A DNA stretch of 64,000 nucleotides from Planctomycetaceae bacterium (lineage in GTDB: Bacteria > Planctomycetota > Planctomycetia > Pirellulales > PNKZ01), in NCBI GenBank assembly GCA_016793115.1, contig JAEUIN010000180.1, forward strand, positions 1 through 64,000. The letters run 5' to 3'. The notes beneath the pieces were generated by a model. The model was not told the origin of the DNA. It was given only the letters and a program-made list of their open reading frames with translations, and made no database searches. The translations under genes were made by a program, and so were the position numbers. Shown in pieces: positions 33,994-48,900 of the stretch; within the stretch, counting starts at the first letter, position 1, and every line of letters starts with the position of its first letter.

Positions 33994-36900
33994 CTACTTT
34001 CCATCGGCTCGTTTGCGATTGCGGCGCCGGTAGGCGGCGAAGCCGAGGCCGGCGACGCCGATCAGCACCATGCTCCCGGGTTCCGGCACCGAGGAGTAAT
34101 TGATGTACAAGCCGTTGCCGATCGCGCTCACCCAGAAGGTGCCGCCGGTCGTATTCGGGGTATAGCTTCCGGCCGAGAATACACCGTTGCCCAGCGTGTT
34201 GGGGTCGACGACGCCCGTTTGAACGTTGAAGTAGTCCGACAAGTTCACGTCGCCCGTCAGGGCGGCGCCGCCGTTGACGGTGATCGAGTTCGCTTCGGCC
34301 CACTTCCACGTGTACGAGTAATTAATGCCGCCGTGGGTATCGACCGTCGGGGCGGCATCGACGTCGAACTGGTTCGCGCCGCTGTTCTGGCCGTAGCCGG
34401 TCGCGCCGTTCCAGGAGTTGACGTACAAGTTGATCTTCTGTACGCCCACGTCGAGATTGAGCGTGCCGGCGATCGAGAGATAGTCCCAATTCGTGCCGAC
34501 GATCGCTTCCGTTCCGGTTTGGTTGCCGCTGGTCGACGCGAAGTCGAAGATCAGGTTCGCATTGGCATCCCACTCGGAGTTGCCGCCCACGTTCATCGCA
34601 CCGACGCCGCCCCCGGCCGAGCCGTTGCCCGCACCGGCGCTGAGGGTACCGGCGACGTTCAAGTCGCCGCCGACGGCTCCCGCCGAAGTTCCCGCGCCGC
34701 CGCCGTTGAGCGAACCGGCCGCCGCGACCGTAGTCGTCCCCGTACTAAGCGAGCCGTTGACGGTCAACACGCCCGCGTTGACGTTCGTCGGGCCGCCGTA
34801 GGTATTAGCGCCGTAGAGAAGGATCGCTCCGGTTCCTTCCTTGGTCAGGCCGGCGCTCGCGCCGCTCACCGGAGCGATGACGGTGAGAGCGTTCACGCTG
34901 TTGTTCGTCCAGGTTTGACTTTGCGCCAGCACGATGCCGCCCGCGCCGTTGATGATGTTGGCGGCCGAACCGACGGCTTGGTTAATGCCGTTTTGGATGG
35001 TCAAGGTGTTGGCGCCGGTGTCGATGCCGACGCTCGTCGGCGTTCCGCCGCCGTTGGCCCCGGCCCCGAAGTTCAGCGTATTCACATGGAAGTTGGCGCC
35101 GAGCGTTGTGTTGAAACTGGCGACCGAATCGGCCGTGAAATAAACGTCGTCCGTAAAGACCGGCGTTCCGGCCACGTCGAGGCCCGCGGGTCCGTCGAGC
35201 CAGTTGGTGTTGCCGGAGTTATTGGTGTTCCAGTTCGTGCCCTGGTCCCCATTCCAGTAAAACTGACGAGCGGGCGCCTGCACTACGATCAGGTCGCCCG
35301 TGCTGTTGAACTGGCTCACGTCCCAGTAGTAGCCGTAGCCCAGTTGGAACAAGTCGAGATCGGTTCCCGTCTCGGCACCGGTGCGGAACAGACCGCCGTT
35401 ATAGGCAACCCCCCCGAGATTCAAACCGACGGCCGCCCCTGTCCAATCCGCCAGATTGAAAATGTCGCCCGCGGTCGGGTTGTAGCCGTTATTGGCCAAG
35501 ATGAACTTGCCGCCGGCCGTCACCGTCAGATTGCCGAAGATGCGCAATTGATCGTGCTGCGCCGCGGTGACCGGGTCGTCCAGCAGATGTCCGTAAACGG
35601 CGTCGGTCGTATGGCCGGCGTTCCACGTCGAGTATTGGCTATTGTGAATGTTGAGCGCGTTGAACGCCGTGTAACTTGCCCGTTGAAGTTGGAACGCTCC
35701 GACGGCCGCGGCTCCCAGAGCGAGGTTGCCGTTCACGATGAGCGTGCCATTGAGCGAACCGGCTTCGTCGCCGGGACGAAGTTCGCCGTTAATCGTGCTG
35801 TTGCCCTGAATGATGCCGGTTCCGGCGACGATCGTTCCCACGTTAGCGGTCAGCCCTGCGGCCCCCACCGAGCCGGTGTCGCCGACGCCTGAGCGGCCGA
35901 CCTGCAAAATACCGCCGGCGACGGTCGTCGTGCCGCTGTAGTCGTTGTCGAGCGTGAGCGTGGCCCAACCGCCGCCGGACTTGACGAGGTTCAGCGCGGC
36001 GGAAGGCGTCGGACCGGCTCCCGGCGCGAAGAATTGGCTATTGAGCGTGCCGTTGCGGAAGAAGGCGTCCCACTGGACTTCCGTGCTTGCCGGAGTGCTC
36101 TGGACGATGGTCAGCGTACCGACGGCGGCCGCGGCGTTTTCGATGATCTCCGTGCTGCCGTTGACGCTGGCCCCCATGGTGCCGCCCGCCGCGCCGCCGA
36201 TGAACGGGCCAAGGCCGCCGCTGGTCGTGAGCGAGCCGATGGTGCGGGCGCCGCCGCCGACTTGGAGCATGGAGTTGTATCCCAGGTCCACGTCGTTGGC
36301 GGACGTCAGAGCATTGGCGTGCTCAAGCCGCAGAATCGCGGTTTGGTCCTGATCGTAGCCGGTGTTGAAGTTCACCCGCACGTCACCGGTAAACTGGCTG
36401 TTGTCCGCCTTAAACACAAAGTAGTTGTAGGGGCGGCCGCTTGTATTGTCGTTGCCACTGCCGGCGTCGTCCGGGGAGAGCACCAAGTTACCGCTGGTCG
36501 TGGTTCCGTCCTTAAACTGACCGTTGAAGTTGGCGTAGTTCTGGCTGCCGCCGTTTTCGGCGCCGTCGTTCAGATAGATCTGCAGGTTGTCGTTGAGCGT
36601 AATGTCACCGTTAATCTCGATCCGGCTGCCGTTGGCGAAGGTCTCCAAAAGGAGACGCTTCGACTGGGCGGCGTTGTAAACCACGTTGATGTCGTGGTTG
36701 ATCTCCAAGGTGTGGCCGTGGACGCCTTCGCTGGAGAGCGCGATTACCGCGATGCCCTGACGATCGGCCGAACCGAGCGTGATGGTGCGGCCTGCGTTGT
36801 AGCCCGTGCCGAAGACATCCGCCTGACCGACGCCGTACAGGGTACCCTGCTTGACGACGAGGTTGCCGGTGAAATCGTGGTTGTTGGTGTAGAAGAGCAT

Positions 36901-39900
36901 CGTTCCCTGGCCGTCCTTGACGACGTCGCCCCCGCCGGCCACGAAGCCGATGCCGCCGTTGTTCAAGCGGAGCGTCTGCCCCGGAACGACGTCGAAAGTC
37001 GTCGTGCCGTTTATCGTGATGACGCCGGAGAGGTTGATGGGGCGGAAGTTCGGGTTCGTCACGGGGACGGACAGCTCGGTGCCGCCCGGAGCGTCGGCCG
37101 TGTTGCCGGTGTCGGTGTTGAGGGTTCCGACGGTGACGTAGTTGTTCCCTTCGAAGGTGAGCCACTCGGCGATGCTATATTCGCCGGCGTCGTTGGCGTT
37201 GCCCATCTGCACGGCGAAGTTGGTGCCAGAGCGGAAAATCGTGCCGTCCAAGTAGCTCAAACTCGTGCCCATCGCGGTGGAAAACTCGGTGGTGCCGTTG
37301 CCGGCCGAGTTGTTGCCGTTGTCCACGGTGACACGGAGGGTACCCTGCCGGATGTCCATCAGACCGAGGAAGCCGGGATTTCCTGCGGCGGCGAAGGTAC
37401 TCGAGGTGCCGTTGAGCGTGAGAGTACCCGCCCCCACCTTGATGAGATCGCCGCGATACGTGGCGTTCGAGACGACGGCGGTGTCTAGATAAAGTTCGGC
37501 ACCGCCGTTGGCGACGTCGATGGTGCCGCCGTCGCCGTTGAATTGGATGCCCTTGGCTCCGAGGCTGGTGAATCCCGCTCCGGTGTAGCGCAGCGTACCG
37601 CCGTTCATTACGATCGCGGTGGCGGTGGCGTTGGTGCCGAGTTGGTTCGCATTATCGAAACTCAGGATCGAGCCGTTGAGGTACGTCTGGCCGCTGTAAG
37701 TGTTGGCGGCGCCGAGGACCACGGCGCCGGTGGTGCCGATGGTCGAAGCGTTCGTCGTGGATGGGCCGGCGATCGTCAGATCGATCCCACCGGTGATGGG
37801 CACGTTGAGGTTCAGGTTACCCGCAGCGTAGTGGTGGACGATCAACTCCGTCGTTCCGCCGCCGGCCGTAAGTCCCGCCCCCACGCCGCCGGTGATGGTC
37901 TTGTCGAACGCCCCCACATTGGTGCTGACCAGCAAGCCGGAGGCGGACTGAGCCAGGGCCGGAGCGGCGATGGTCAGGACGTGCGCGCCGAGATCGACGA
38001 CGCTCTCCGCGTGGGCGTCAAAACGGAGGCTGTTGATGCTCAACGCACCGCCCAGCGTGCCGCTGAAGCCGGCCCCGCCGTTTTCCGAGATGTTCCCCGC
38101 GGCCGCCCAAGTGGCCACGTTGTTGTTGAGGTCGCCCGCCAGTCGGACTGTGCCGAAAGAATTCACGTTGTTTCCGGTCGTGGAGTTCACCGCGAAGTCC
38201 GTCGCCGTCCGTGCCTGAGTGCCGTAGGTTATCCACGGGATAATCGCATCCTTCGCCGCCGCCGTGCTGGACACGTTGAAGTTCAGCGTGACCCGTGCCG
38301 TGCCGCCCGCCGTGTCGTCTTCGACGAGGTTGGCCGACACGCCTTGGGCGCGGGTGAAGTTGCTGGTCGTGCTGTTGGCGTTGGCGTTACCAAGGTTCAC
38401 CGTCATGTCGCGGGCCGTGCCGAGATTGGTGGTCCGAGCGACGATTTCCGTGCCGCCGAGGCTAAAGTTGAGAACGCGGCTTGCGGCATTATCGGTGGCG
38501 ATGTTCTCCGTCGTGTTCGCCCCGCTCGATGCAATCGAGATGAGAGAGCCGCCGTCGAAGCGGGCATTCTGGACGCCCACGAGGGCCACCGAAGTGGCCG
38601 CGGTGTGGTTCAGCACCAGGGTGCCGCCGGCGAGGACGAAGTTGGAGTCCGTCGAGGTGGCGCCTGCGGAGGAATTGCGCAGTTCCAAGGTGCCGCGGCC
38701 CTGCTTGAGGAAGTTGAAGTTGTTCGGCGCGGTACCGATGGCGCCGGCGAGTCGCATCGCAAGGACCACCGTGCCGCCGTCCTGCACCTGGAAGTTCTGA
38801 GCGGCGCCGCCGATGGTCAGGGTGCCGTCGCCGTTGCCGAAGGTGACGACGCCGCTCTCGTGGATACCGCCGAGGAACTTGGCGGTCGTGGCAGAGGTCG
38901 TGAAAGAGGACATATTGAAATGCTGACCGGCCTTGGTCAGGTAGATGCCGCCGCCCTCGAAGCCCAGCCCCTGGTGGGTGGAACCGCCGTTGAGGAGGAA
39001 ATTAGCGTCGGAAGTCGCCCCGGGAATTCTGCTGAGCGCGGTGTTAGTCCAGAAACCGGTACCGTCGTTGCCGAGCGCTGCGGGATCGTAGTTCACGAAC
39101 AGGTTGCCCTGGGTGAGGCGGAGACGGCCCACCGCATTGTATTGGCGGTCGAGGATGTAGTTGGTCTCTAGAGACGCGCCGCCGAAGGTCACGCGCAGCA
39201 CCTCGTTCTCATTGGTCCGTGTCCCGGCCAAGGTGGGCAGGGCGGAGATGGGATCCGCGATCGGCACGGCGTTGCCGGAGCCGTCGAAGCGATCGCCGAA
39301 CTGGCCGCGAAGGATGAAGACGTTGTTGCTCGCGTTGTCGAACTGGACGACGCGGGAGTCGGTCTGGACGATGTCGTTGGAAATGGGAGTGTCGCCGCCG
39401 GCGATGTTGCCGTAAATGATGCTGGTGGCGCTGGCGTCGGTGCGAATCCGCGGCGTAAAGAGCGGGAAGCCCGCGGCATCGACGTTGTCGACGGTGACGT
39501 TCGAATACCAAACCGTCACGTCGTTGTCGTTTCGCATCACCTGCTGCTCGCCTTGCAGGATGCCGATATAGATGTCTTCGCGCGCGGTCGGCGAACCGAC
39601 GACGATGCCGCCGCCGGTGTTCAGACTGCCGTTGCCCAAGATCACCACGCCGTTGCCGGCGCCGCCGACGCCCAAAGCGCTGCGGCCGTTTCGCAGGAAC
39701 AACGTGCCGTCGTTGATCGTGGTCAATCCGGCGTAGCTGTTGGCACCGTCCAGATTGAGTTGCTGGAAGCCGGTCTTGGTCAGCCCCGCGGCGTTGGTGA
39801 TGGCGGAGCGAATTTCCAACGTGCCGCCGCCGATCGTCGCGGAGGTGGTGGCGTAGAAGCCGTTCTGCACGTTGATGATCGCCTCCTTGCCGTCGAAGTC

Positions 39901-42900
39901 GAGCGCACCGCCCAGGATAAACGTGCCGGCGCTCGAGGTGTTGCCCACCGTGAAGTAGGCGCTGCTGATCATGCCCGAAGTGATCTTCAGAGTGCCGTCG
40001 ACGTTGAGCGTAATCGCGTGATGGTCGATGAAGTTCATCGCCGTGGTGTCGGCGTGAACCGTGCCGCCGGAACCGTCGTGATCCTGCAGGATGCCGAAAC
40101 GCAGGGAGTTGACGGTAGTGTTGTCCTTCATCTGGGTCAGTACGTCGCTGAGATTGACGTTCTGGTCGGGTGTGATTGCGCCGCTGAGAATGCCGTCGGC
40201 CGGCGTGAAGTACTCATCGTCATCCAGCGGACGGAGGTAGCCGCTTTCATACGTCATGAAGTGACTGCCCGAGAGCAGCTGCAAGTTGCGTTGCTGATTC
40301 CACAGATCGGTGGCGTTGCCGTTGTTGAACCCGAGATTGCGGAAATCGGTGTCGAGTCCCAGCGGCGCCACGCCGCCGAAGACGCCCTGCACGATGCTGC
40401 GAGTCGTCGTATCGGCCGCACCGCCCGCGCCCAATTGAGAAATATTGAGCGTGCCGACCGCAAGACGGGCGTTCTCGCCCGCCGTAAGCGCTGTTGAGAA
40501 CGTCGAGGTCGCATCGAGGACCGTGACTCGGAGTACGCCGCCGGCGGTGCGATTGAGCGTGGTGATCGTCGCGTCCATGTCCGCGCCGGAACCGTCGGTG
40601 CCGTAAAGATCGAAGATGTTGGCCCCCGAGTTGACGTTCACCGTGCCGAATACTTCGGTGTTGTCCACGAGGCCGCCGTTGATACGCAGCCAGCCGTGCT
40701 CAAGATTGATCACCGCGGCGTCGTTGACGCGGTTGTTGTTGTTGCCGCCGACCACGCCGGACGTCGGGTCCAACCGCGTGGTGTTGTCGAGCGTGACCAT
40801 GCCGCGGCGCTGGAGCAGGATCCCGGAGGTGTTGGCAACGGCGCCGTTGGCGCCGTTAAGGGTGAGCCCCCACTCGGCCCAACCTTCGCCAAGACCGTTG
40901 GTGGCATAGTCGACGCCGTTGATCTTGTAGGTATGGGATTCCCACGGCGCGGCGCTGGTACCGAACCGCAGCACGTTGACGGCACCGGTGAAGGTGTTGT
41001 CGGCCGTCAGACGGGTTTCCGAAAAGCCCATCTTCGTGAAGCCGCCTGCACCGGTGAGCGCCCCGCCGAGCACCAGTTTCGTGGCCGGCGCGACGGTGGT
41101 GTTCCCCTGCTCCTGGACGGAGTAGTTGCCGAACGAGTCGTTAAAGAGAATGTTGCGATGGGCGCCGCCCATGAGACTGATGTTGCCGTCTAGATAAGTC
41201 GTTCCATCCGGGATGGTGAAGAAATCCACCTGGAGATAGTTGTGGCCGCCCGAAAGGCTACGCGGGCCTCCCGGCGTGCCGACGGCGAAGACGTCCGCAG
41301 CGACGCCGTCCATGGTGATCCCGAAGGTGTGGTGGGTGCCGAACCAATTTTCGAGCAAAAGACGGGACCCGACGTTGGCCCCCGTGCCGGCGATGCCGCC
41401 GGTGAGATCCGCGGCGGTGACGTCGCTATAGCCGATGTAAATGCCGTTGGTGATGTTCCCCGAGGTGATCGCATTGCCGGAGGCGCCGCCGATGTTGGCG
41501 GAGACCTCATGACGAAGACGTGTACCGCCTTCCAAAATGGAGATGCGGCTCAGCGCGGAGGAGAAACTCGGATCGGCGATCACAAAATTGTCCGTGCCGT
41601 TGCGACCGCCCCGTACGGCAAGTTCGAAGCCGCCGCCGTCGATGACCGGGCTGTTACGGGTGAAGGCGCCGCTGAGGCCGTTGGCGTTGCTAAGGTTCGT
41701 GTCAAAGGTGCCGATAATGAGGGCGGAAGCGTTCGCCGTGCCGCCCGAGTTGACCGTAACGTCGGCATTGAGCTTGAGGAAGGAAAGCTGCCCGGTGCCC
41801 GAGGTGTTGCGGAGCGAACCGGTGTTGTTGTGTCCGTCACCCGAGATCTCGATGAACTTACGGGCGGGGTCGCTGTCGTCGCCGTAGTTCAGCGCTTGGC
41901 CGCGCAGATCGAGCGAAGCTCCGGCGGCCACGACGACCTCGTTTCCTGCGCCGTGCGCACCGAGGGCGCGGGCGCCGCCGACATAGAGGACGCCGTCGTT
42001 GACCCGGATCTGGCCGAGGAGGGTCGGTGTCCTGTTGATGCCGGTGTAGCCGTCGTAGACGTCCGCAAAATTGTTGGCGCTGATCTGGAGGATGCCGTCG
42101 CCGGTCTTGGTGAAGCCTTTGTTACCGTAGATGACGCCGGAGATATTGAGTCCGACGAAGTTCGGGCTGGTGCCGACTGGGGCGTCGAACACCAAGCCCG
42201 CTGCGGTGGTGTTGTTGAAATTCTGACGTCCGGAGAACGCTCCCTGGCCGGTGGTTGTGAAGTTCTGGAGGTTAAAGATCGTGCCTTCGGCGTAGTTGAT
42301 CACCTTGTTGAGCGAGCGGCCGTCACGGAACACGAAGTTGACGCTGTTTTGCACACTGACGACCCCGCGGACGCCGCCTAGGGCGTTGTTGTTGGCGTTC
42401 ACCTGGACGGTACCGCCGAAGAAGTCGAGGTCGCCGTTCCAATTACCGTTGTCGTCGTCGAAGAGCAGTGCGGCTTGGTTGCCTGCGTCCATGACGATCC
42501 GGCCTTCTCCGTTGAAGGCCGGCGCGTTGTAAACGGTGGTATTGGTGGTCAAGAAGCGCAAAGTGGAGCCCTCGGCAAGCTGCCAACCCGCGGCCATATT
42601 GCCGGAAGCCTGATTAATACCGCTGAGATAGGCGTTGGTGGGAGTGCCGGGAGCGGCGGCCGTGCCGCCGACCTGAATTTCACCTTCAAAGAGGTTGACG
42701 TTGCCGGTAAAGGTGTTCAGGCCCGAAAGGATGAGCTTGCCCGCGCCCGTCTTGGTCAGCGCCTGGGCGTTGGTGTTGTTCTGGATGACGGAGTTGATCT
42801 CCAGCACGTTGGTCGTGCTGTGCTGGTGGATGATGAGTGCCTCTAGGCCGGCCGTGTTGGCGGCATTTTGGATGGCACCCCCGGTGATGACGACGTCGCC

Positions 42901-45900
42901 CGCGCTGACGTTCGGGGTGACAAGCAAGCCGCCGCCGGTCATGGCGAAAGTGCCGCCGAGGGTGAGGGTGCCGCCCGCCGCGTTATTGAAGCGCAAGGTG
43001 TTGGCGGCGGTGCCGACGCCCGCATAAGTGGTCACGTCCACGTTGTTCGCGGCCGCGTAGGCGTCGACGTTGTAGCTCGCAATCGCGTTGACGGCGCCAT
43101 CGCCGCCGTTGGTGGAATTGAAGGCCCAGTCCGTCTTGGCGACGGTGGCATAGCCGACGCCGAGGATACCATTGGTGTTGGTCGTGTCCGTCTGCGCGAT
43201 GCCGGCCGCGCCGAAGTCGATGGTACCGTTGCTCGCGGAGCGAGTGATGGCGTTCATACGTAAGATCGCCGTACTACCGCCCGCGCGGGTGACGGCGTTG
43301 GCGCCGGGCTCGAGCGTCACGGCGCTGACGATTTCCGTGTGGCTGCCGCCGCTGAGGTGAACCGTGCCGCCGCCCTGTCCGGAGGTTTTCGTCGCGCCGG
43401 CCACATTCGGATCGACGCCCGGCGTAGTGTGAACGGTGATGCCGCCCAGGGTCAGCGCGGCCGTGTCAGCCAGCTTGGAAGTGTTGTTCGCGCCGAATTC
43501 CAGGATGAGGGTACCGTCGCGGACGAAGGAGGCCCCGGTGCTCGTGTTGAGGCCGGAGAGGATCAGATTACCGTTGCCCAGCTTGATGAAGGCGCCCGCT
43601 CCGGAGAACATCGTGGTGCCGTTATTCAACTGCAGCGACGCGCCGGAGTCCACGTCCACGCGGAAGTTCACCGCCGTGGTGACCGTGCCGCTCAGGATGT
43701 TGGTGCCGCTGCGCACGCTGAGGCCGCCTTCCGCCGTGACGTTGGTGATGGCGTTGGCCAGGGTGATGCCCACGCCGCCGCGGATCTCAAGGCCCACGCC
43801 GGCACCTCCGTTAATCGAAATGGCGCCGGAACCGAGAGCGTTGCCGGCCTGAATCGCCAAGGTACCGCCGGTGATGCCGGTGCCGCCGGTGTAGGTGTTG
43901 CCCGCGACGTCGGGGGTGATGAGCCACATACCGGCATCCACTTTGGAAAGCGTCGTGGCCCCGCCGCCGTCGGTGATCTGCGGACGGAACGTGTTGTCGC
44001 TAAGCGTGCCGCCGCCGAGGACGAGCGTCCGCGCGCCGGAGCCCGTAAAGGCGATCGCTCCGGTGTTGCTGAACGTGAGAGCCGGTGCGGTGGTGGTGCC
44101 GATGACCGTGCCCGCGGCGTTGATGCGAGCGCCGGCGGCGCCGAGCCCCATCGTAAAGAGCCGGTCGGTCGATTGATCGGCGTAGCCTTGCCATTGCAAC
44201 ACGCCGCCGAAGGTGCCGGCCGTATTGGAGCCGAACACGAGATTCGCCGCCGCGTTGGTGCCGGCGCCGATGCCGCTGCCGAGGCCGCCGTCGGCGAGGT
44301 GCCAGACGATCGCGGTCGTGTTGCCGGTGGCGGTGCCGGTGGCCGAAATGATCGCCGTTCCCGTGTAGGTATTCTTGGCGGAGACGTTCATGGTTGCGGC
44401 GGCGGCGGCGGTCGTGCGCGTCAAACCTCCGTCGCCCGTGATCAGGCCGTTCATGGTGCTGGTGCCCGCGGCGCCGACGGTCAACGTCTGCCCGGCGAGA
44501 ATCTCCACTTCGGTCAGCACGTCGCCCGAGAGCAGGCCGATGGTTTCCGAATCGATCACGCGCAGCTTGGCGGTCCCGGAGAAGAGACCGTCGCCGCCGT
44601 CGCCGTTCAGAGCAACGGTGTTGCCGTTGGCGATGGCGTTGCCGCCCGCGATTTCGAGAATACCGTCGTTAATCGTCGTTTGACCGGTATACGTGTTGAC
44701 GCCCGCTAGACGCCAGGTTCCGGCGCCTTCCTTTATTAGCGACACGGTGTTGGCGCTGCCGTTGGAGATGATGCCGGAAATGGCGTTCGCGCCGCCATTC
44801 GTGCCGTCGAGGAACCAAGTGCGGTTGCCGTTGGCGCCGGACGTCAGGTTCCCCTGGATCACGACCGCACCCAAGCCGTCATTGATGATCTGGCCGCTGC
44901 CGGGGTTAGTGGTGCTGCTGAAGGACTGGGTGATGGTGATGTTCGAAGGCAGGGTGAAGGCGGCTGCGTTGGTGCTGTTGAAAATAATGGTGCCGTTGTT
45001 ACCGGAGTTCGGGGCGAGAACGTTCGTGCCCTGAGCGGTCGTAAGGCTACCATTGCTGATCTGGTCGCCGCTGCCGAACATGTCGTAACGGCGGCCGTTG
45101 AAGTCCGCGGTGCCCAGATCGATTGTCCGCGTCGCGGTAAGGTTTCCGAGTTGGCTCGTCGCGGCCGCTCCGCCGGTGCCGAGATCGCCGCCGAACTCAA
45201 GCATGCCCACGTTGACGATGATGTTACCTGAAAAGTTATTGCCGGAATTCGTCAACGCCCAACGCCCGCTCAAACCGTAGCGGTCGTCGTCGTTGACCTT
45301 TGGATTCATTGCCAGAGTTAGAATGCCGCCGGACTGGGTGATGAGGCCGCTAATCTCATTCTTGATGGGATTGAAGTACCCGCCCGTCTGGCCGGTGAGT
45401 TGTAGGGTGTTGGTGGCGGTGGCGGTGATGTTGCCGCTGAGGACAAGGGCGCCGCTCCCGCTGGCTGTGACCCGGTTGCTGCCGGCGGCAGTTAACGTGG
45501 CGCCGGTGCCGGCCAGCGTGATGTCGCCCGCATACGTTTCGCCGCCGCCGACATACTCTAGGCGACCGGCGTTCGAACCGCTGCCGAGCGTGACCGAGCT
45601 AAAACTGCCGATGGCGTTCGCCAAGTTCGCGGCTCCAACCGTGCCGTTGTTCAACGTCAATGTTCCCGTGGCCGTGTTCGTGCCGTACATGGCCATGTAG
45701 TTGCCGCCCGCGAGTGTCAGGTTGCCGTCGCCGGTGAAGGCACCGGCGATGAGTTGGGACGCATTGTCGTCGACCGTCAGCATGGCTCCGACGGCGATGT
45801 CCGTGACGGCGCCCCGTTGCATGTACAGCAGGCCGATGGTTTCGTTGCCGGCGACGCTCAAGACGGCGTCGCGCAGGACATGCATATCGTTGTCGTTGTG

Positions 45901-48900
45901 AATCGTATCGACGCCGCCGGTGCCGATGACGACCGTTCCGGCCCGCAGATAAGTGTTGCCGGTATTGAACGTATTCACGCCCAGCAACGTCGTCGTGCCA
46001 GTGTTGGCGAAGACCCACACGTTGTTGCCCGACAAGACTCCGTGATAAGCGTTGCTCGTCGAGCCGCCAAACTTAAAGATGCCGTTGTTGACGATATTGA
46101 GGAGATTGTTCGAGCTGCCCCCGAAGATCGTTCCGGAGAAGGTCAGCACGCCGCCGGCCTCGGTCTGCAGAATGGCGCGGCCGGTCGAGGCGCTGTTCGC
46201 GCCGATGGTCAAGTTGCCGGCGAGTTCGACATTGCCGATTCCTTGTCGCAAGAAGTGAGCGTTCAGCGTCGTCGCCGCATTCAATGTCATGCTATTGGCC
46301 AGGACCGTGTCGGCGATCAGGTGCGTCCGCAGCAAGGAACTGCCCGCGGTCGCTTGCAGGGTGACGTTGCCGGAACCGATCGCGCCGGTGTAGGTATCGT
46401 TGCCGATTCGCACCTCTGCGGCCGCGTTGGCGATCGCGACGCTGCCGATCGTCCAGATTCCGGAGAAACCGGAGTTGTCGGCCGTGAAATACGCCGTGCC
46501 GCGTGCCTGCGTAATGGACCCGGTGCCGGTAATGTCGTTCTCGATCACGTAGTGCCCATCGTTCACGTTCAGAATCAGGCTGCCGTCGTTGACGACGTTG
46601 CCGGTCCCCAGCCAGCCGCGGGAATTGTTGCCGATCTGTAGAATGCCGCCGCTCGTGATCGTCGTGTCCTGCCAACGAGCTCCTGTGGCGGTCGCCGGAG
46701 CGAGCGTCACGCGCGACGTCCCCCCGGTTCCATCGACGGTCAAACTGTTGCCATAGCCGTAGATCTCGCCCGTGACGAGATGATTGACCGGCGCTCCCGG
46801 ATTGCTTACTCGAATGGTACTGTCGCCGGTGAGCACGATGGGAGCCGCGAGGGTCGTGGCCGCAGTGCTGTGAAGGTCGACGGTGCCGCCGGCGAGATTG
46901 AGAACTTCGGCGATGGTGCCGCCGGCGGCGACGTTGACGAGCAGAGTGCCCCCCGCGTTGACCGATGTGAGATTGGCCCAGCGATTGGTCGCGGCCGTAG
47001 CGGCGAGGCCGAGCCCGGCGTTATGGGTGATTTCCAATGTTCCGGCGCGAACGGTCACGCGTCCGGCGAACGTATTCGCACCGCTCAAAGTCGTCACGCC
47101 GGAACCCAATTGCTCGACGTTGCCGGTGCCGGAAATCACGGCCGCGATCGCTTGAGGGTTATTACGGTTGATGCCGAGGGTGCCGTTGTTGAGGATGGCC
47201 CCCGAACCGACCATGCCCGCCGCTCCACCGTTGCCGAGTTGCAAGTAGCCGTAGCCGACGTTCGTGGCGCCGGTGCCGACGAGATCGTTGGCGATGATCG
47301 TCCGGCCGCCGCCGGCGGTCGTGATGATCGTGTTCGTACCGCCGACGTTGGAGAGGACGAGATCGCCCAGCGGGTTGTACTGATGGATGATCAGTTCGCC
47401 GCCGGCGGCATCCAGCGCTCCGGAGATGGCGGACGTGTTGGCACCGACGTTGCCGGTGACGAGGATGCCGCCCATCGAAAGCGTGGTGGCGCCGGTGATG
47501 TCGGCCGCGTTCGCTCCGCTGAAACGAACCGTGGCGGCGTTACCGCCCGCATTGGCTCCCGCGGAAGTGATGTCGGTGTGCTGCGCACCGACGAAGGTGT
47601 CTGCGTTGTAAGCGACGCTGCCCGTGATCGCGGCGGCGGTTCCGTTGGCGACGGCCCACGTATTCTGATTGAAGGTGGCATAGGCCGCGTCGGTGCCGCC
47701 GAGGATGCCGTTGATGTTCGAGGTACTCGTGGCGGCGGCGGAGCGGCCGAAGTCGATCGTGCCGCCGGCGGCTCGGGTGATGGAGCCGAGGTTCAGTCCG
47801 TCGACGCCCGTATCGAGATAGCCCGTCGTCGCGCTGAGAGCTCGAACGGAGGATGCTCCCGCGTTGAGCGAAGTGCTCACCGCACTCTCCAAGATACCGG
47901 CCGCGGAATCGGTGCTGATGACGCGGATCGTGGCGCCGTTAAGCGTGATCGCGCCGGAGGTCGGAACGATGTTATTGCCGCTGCCGTAGTTGAGATTCAG
48001 CGACGAGCCGCTGCTGAGCGTAATGCCGCCGGTGTGGGCCAAGTCGCCCGTCACCGTCAACCCGCCGAAGCCGGACAGGACCAGCGCGCCGGCACCGCTC
48101 GTTGCGCCGGTATAAGCGGGGGCGGAGGCGGCGCCGCTCCCGGCCTCGCGGAGGGTCAACGCCTGCGTCAACACGGCATCGCCGGAGCCGGCCAGCGAAC
48201 CGATCGTGTCGGCCAGGGTAACCGTCAATTGAGTACCGGTGCCGTTGAGGCTGATGCGGGCCGCGGGCAGACCGGTGCTGTTGATCGCGCCGCCGGAACG
48301 ATTAAGCGTCACGGCGGCGTTGGCGCCGACATTGATCGTGCCGCCGAAGCCGGCGCTGTTACCGGTGAGCGACAGCGTGGCGGCTGCGGACGCATTGATG
48401 TTGAGCACGCCGGCCAAGTTGGCAGTGAACGCCGTCGCCGTGGTCTGCGTGGTCTGATTGCCGAGGGTCAGCGAACCGTTGAGCAGTTGAATCGTGCCGC
48501 CGGTGCTGCCGGCATTGATGCGCGTGACGGTTTGCGTCGTTCCGTTAATATCTAACGTGCCGCCGGTAAGTCGCAAACCGGTGGCCGTCGACAAGGTGCC
48601 GAAGACGTCGCCGCCGGCGACCGCACCGACGCCGGCCGAACGGCTGAGCACGCCAGTACGCAACGTACCGGCGGTGATCTGGGTTTCACCCGAGTGAGCA
48701 TTGCCGCTCGTGCCGGTGAGGTTCCACAGATGGTTGCCCGACTTGATCAAAGTCGCCGTCCCCTGAATGTCGCCGTTGAAGGTGTACACGCCGCCCAAGG
48801 TGAAGACGTTTGGGCTGGTGTTCTCGTTCACGGTCAGGTTGTTGGTCAGGGTGACGACGGGAGCGACCGAAGCGAGGTAGTTGCTCGTCGTGCCGCCGAC

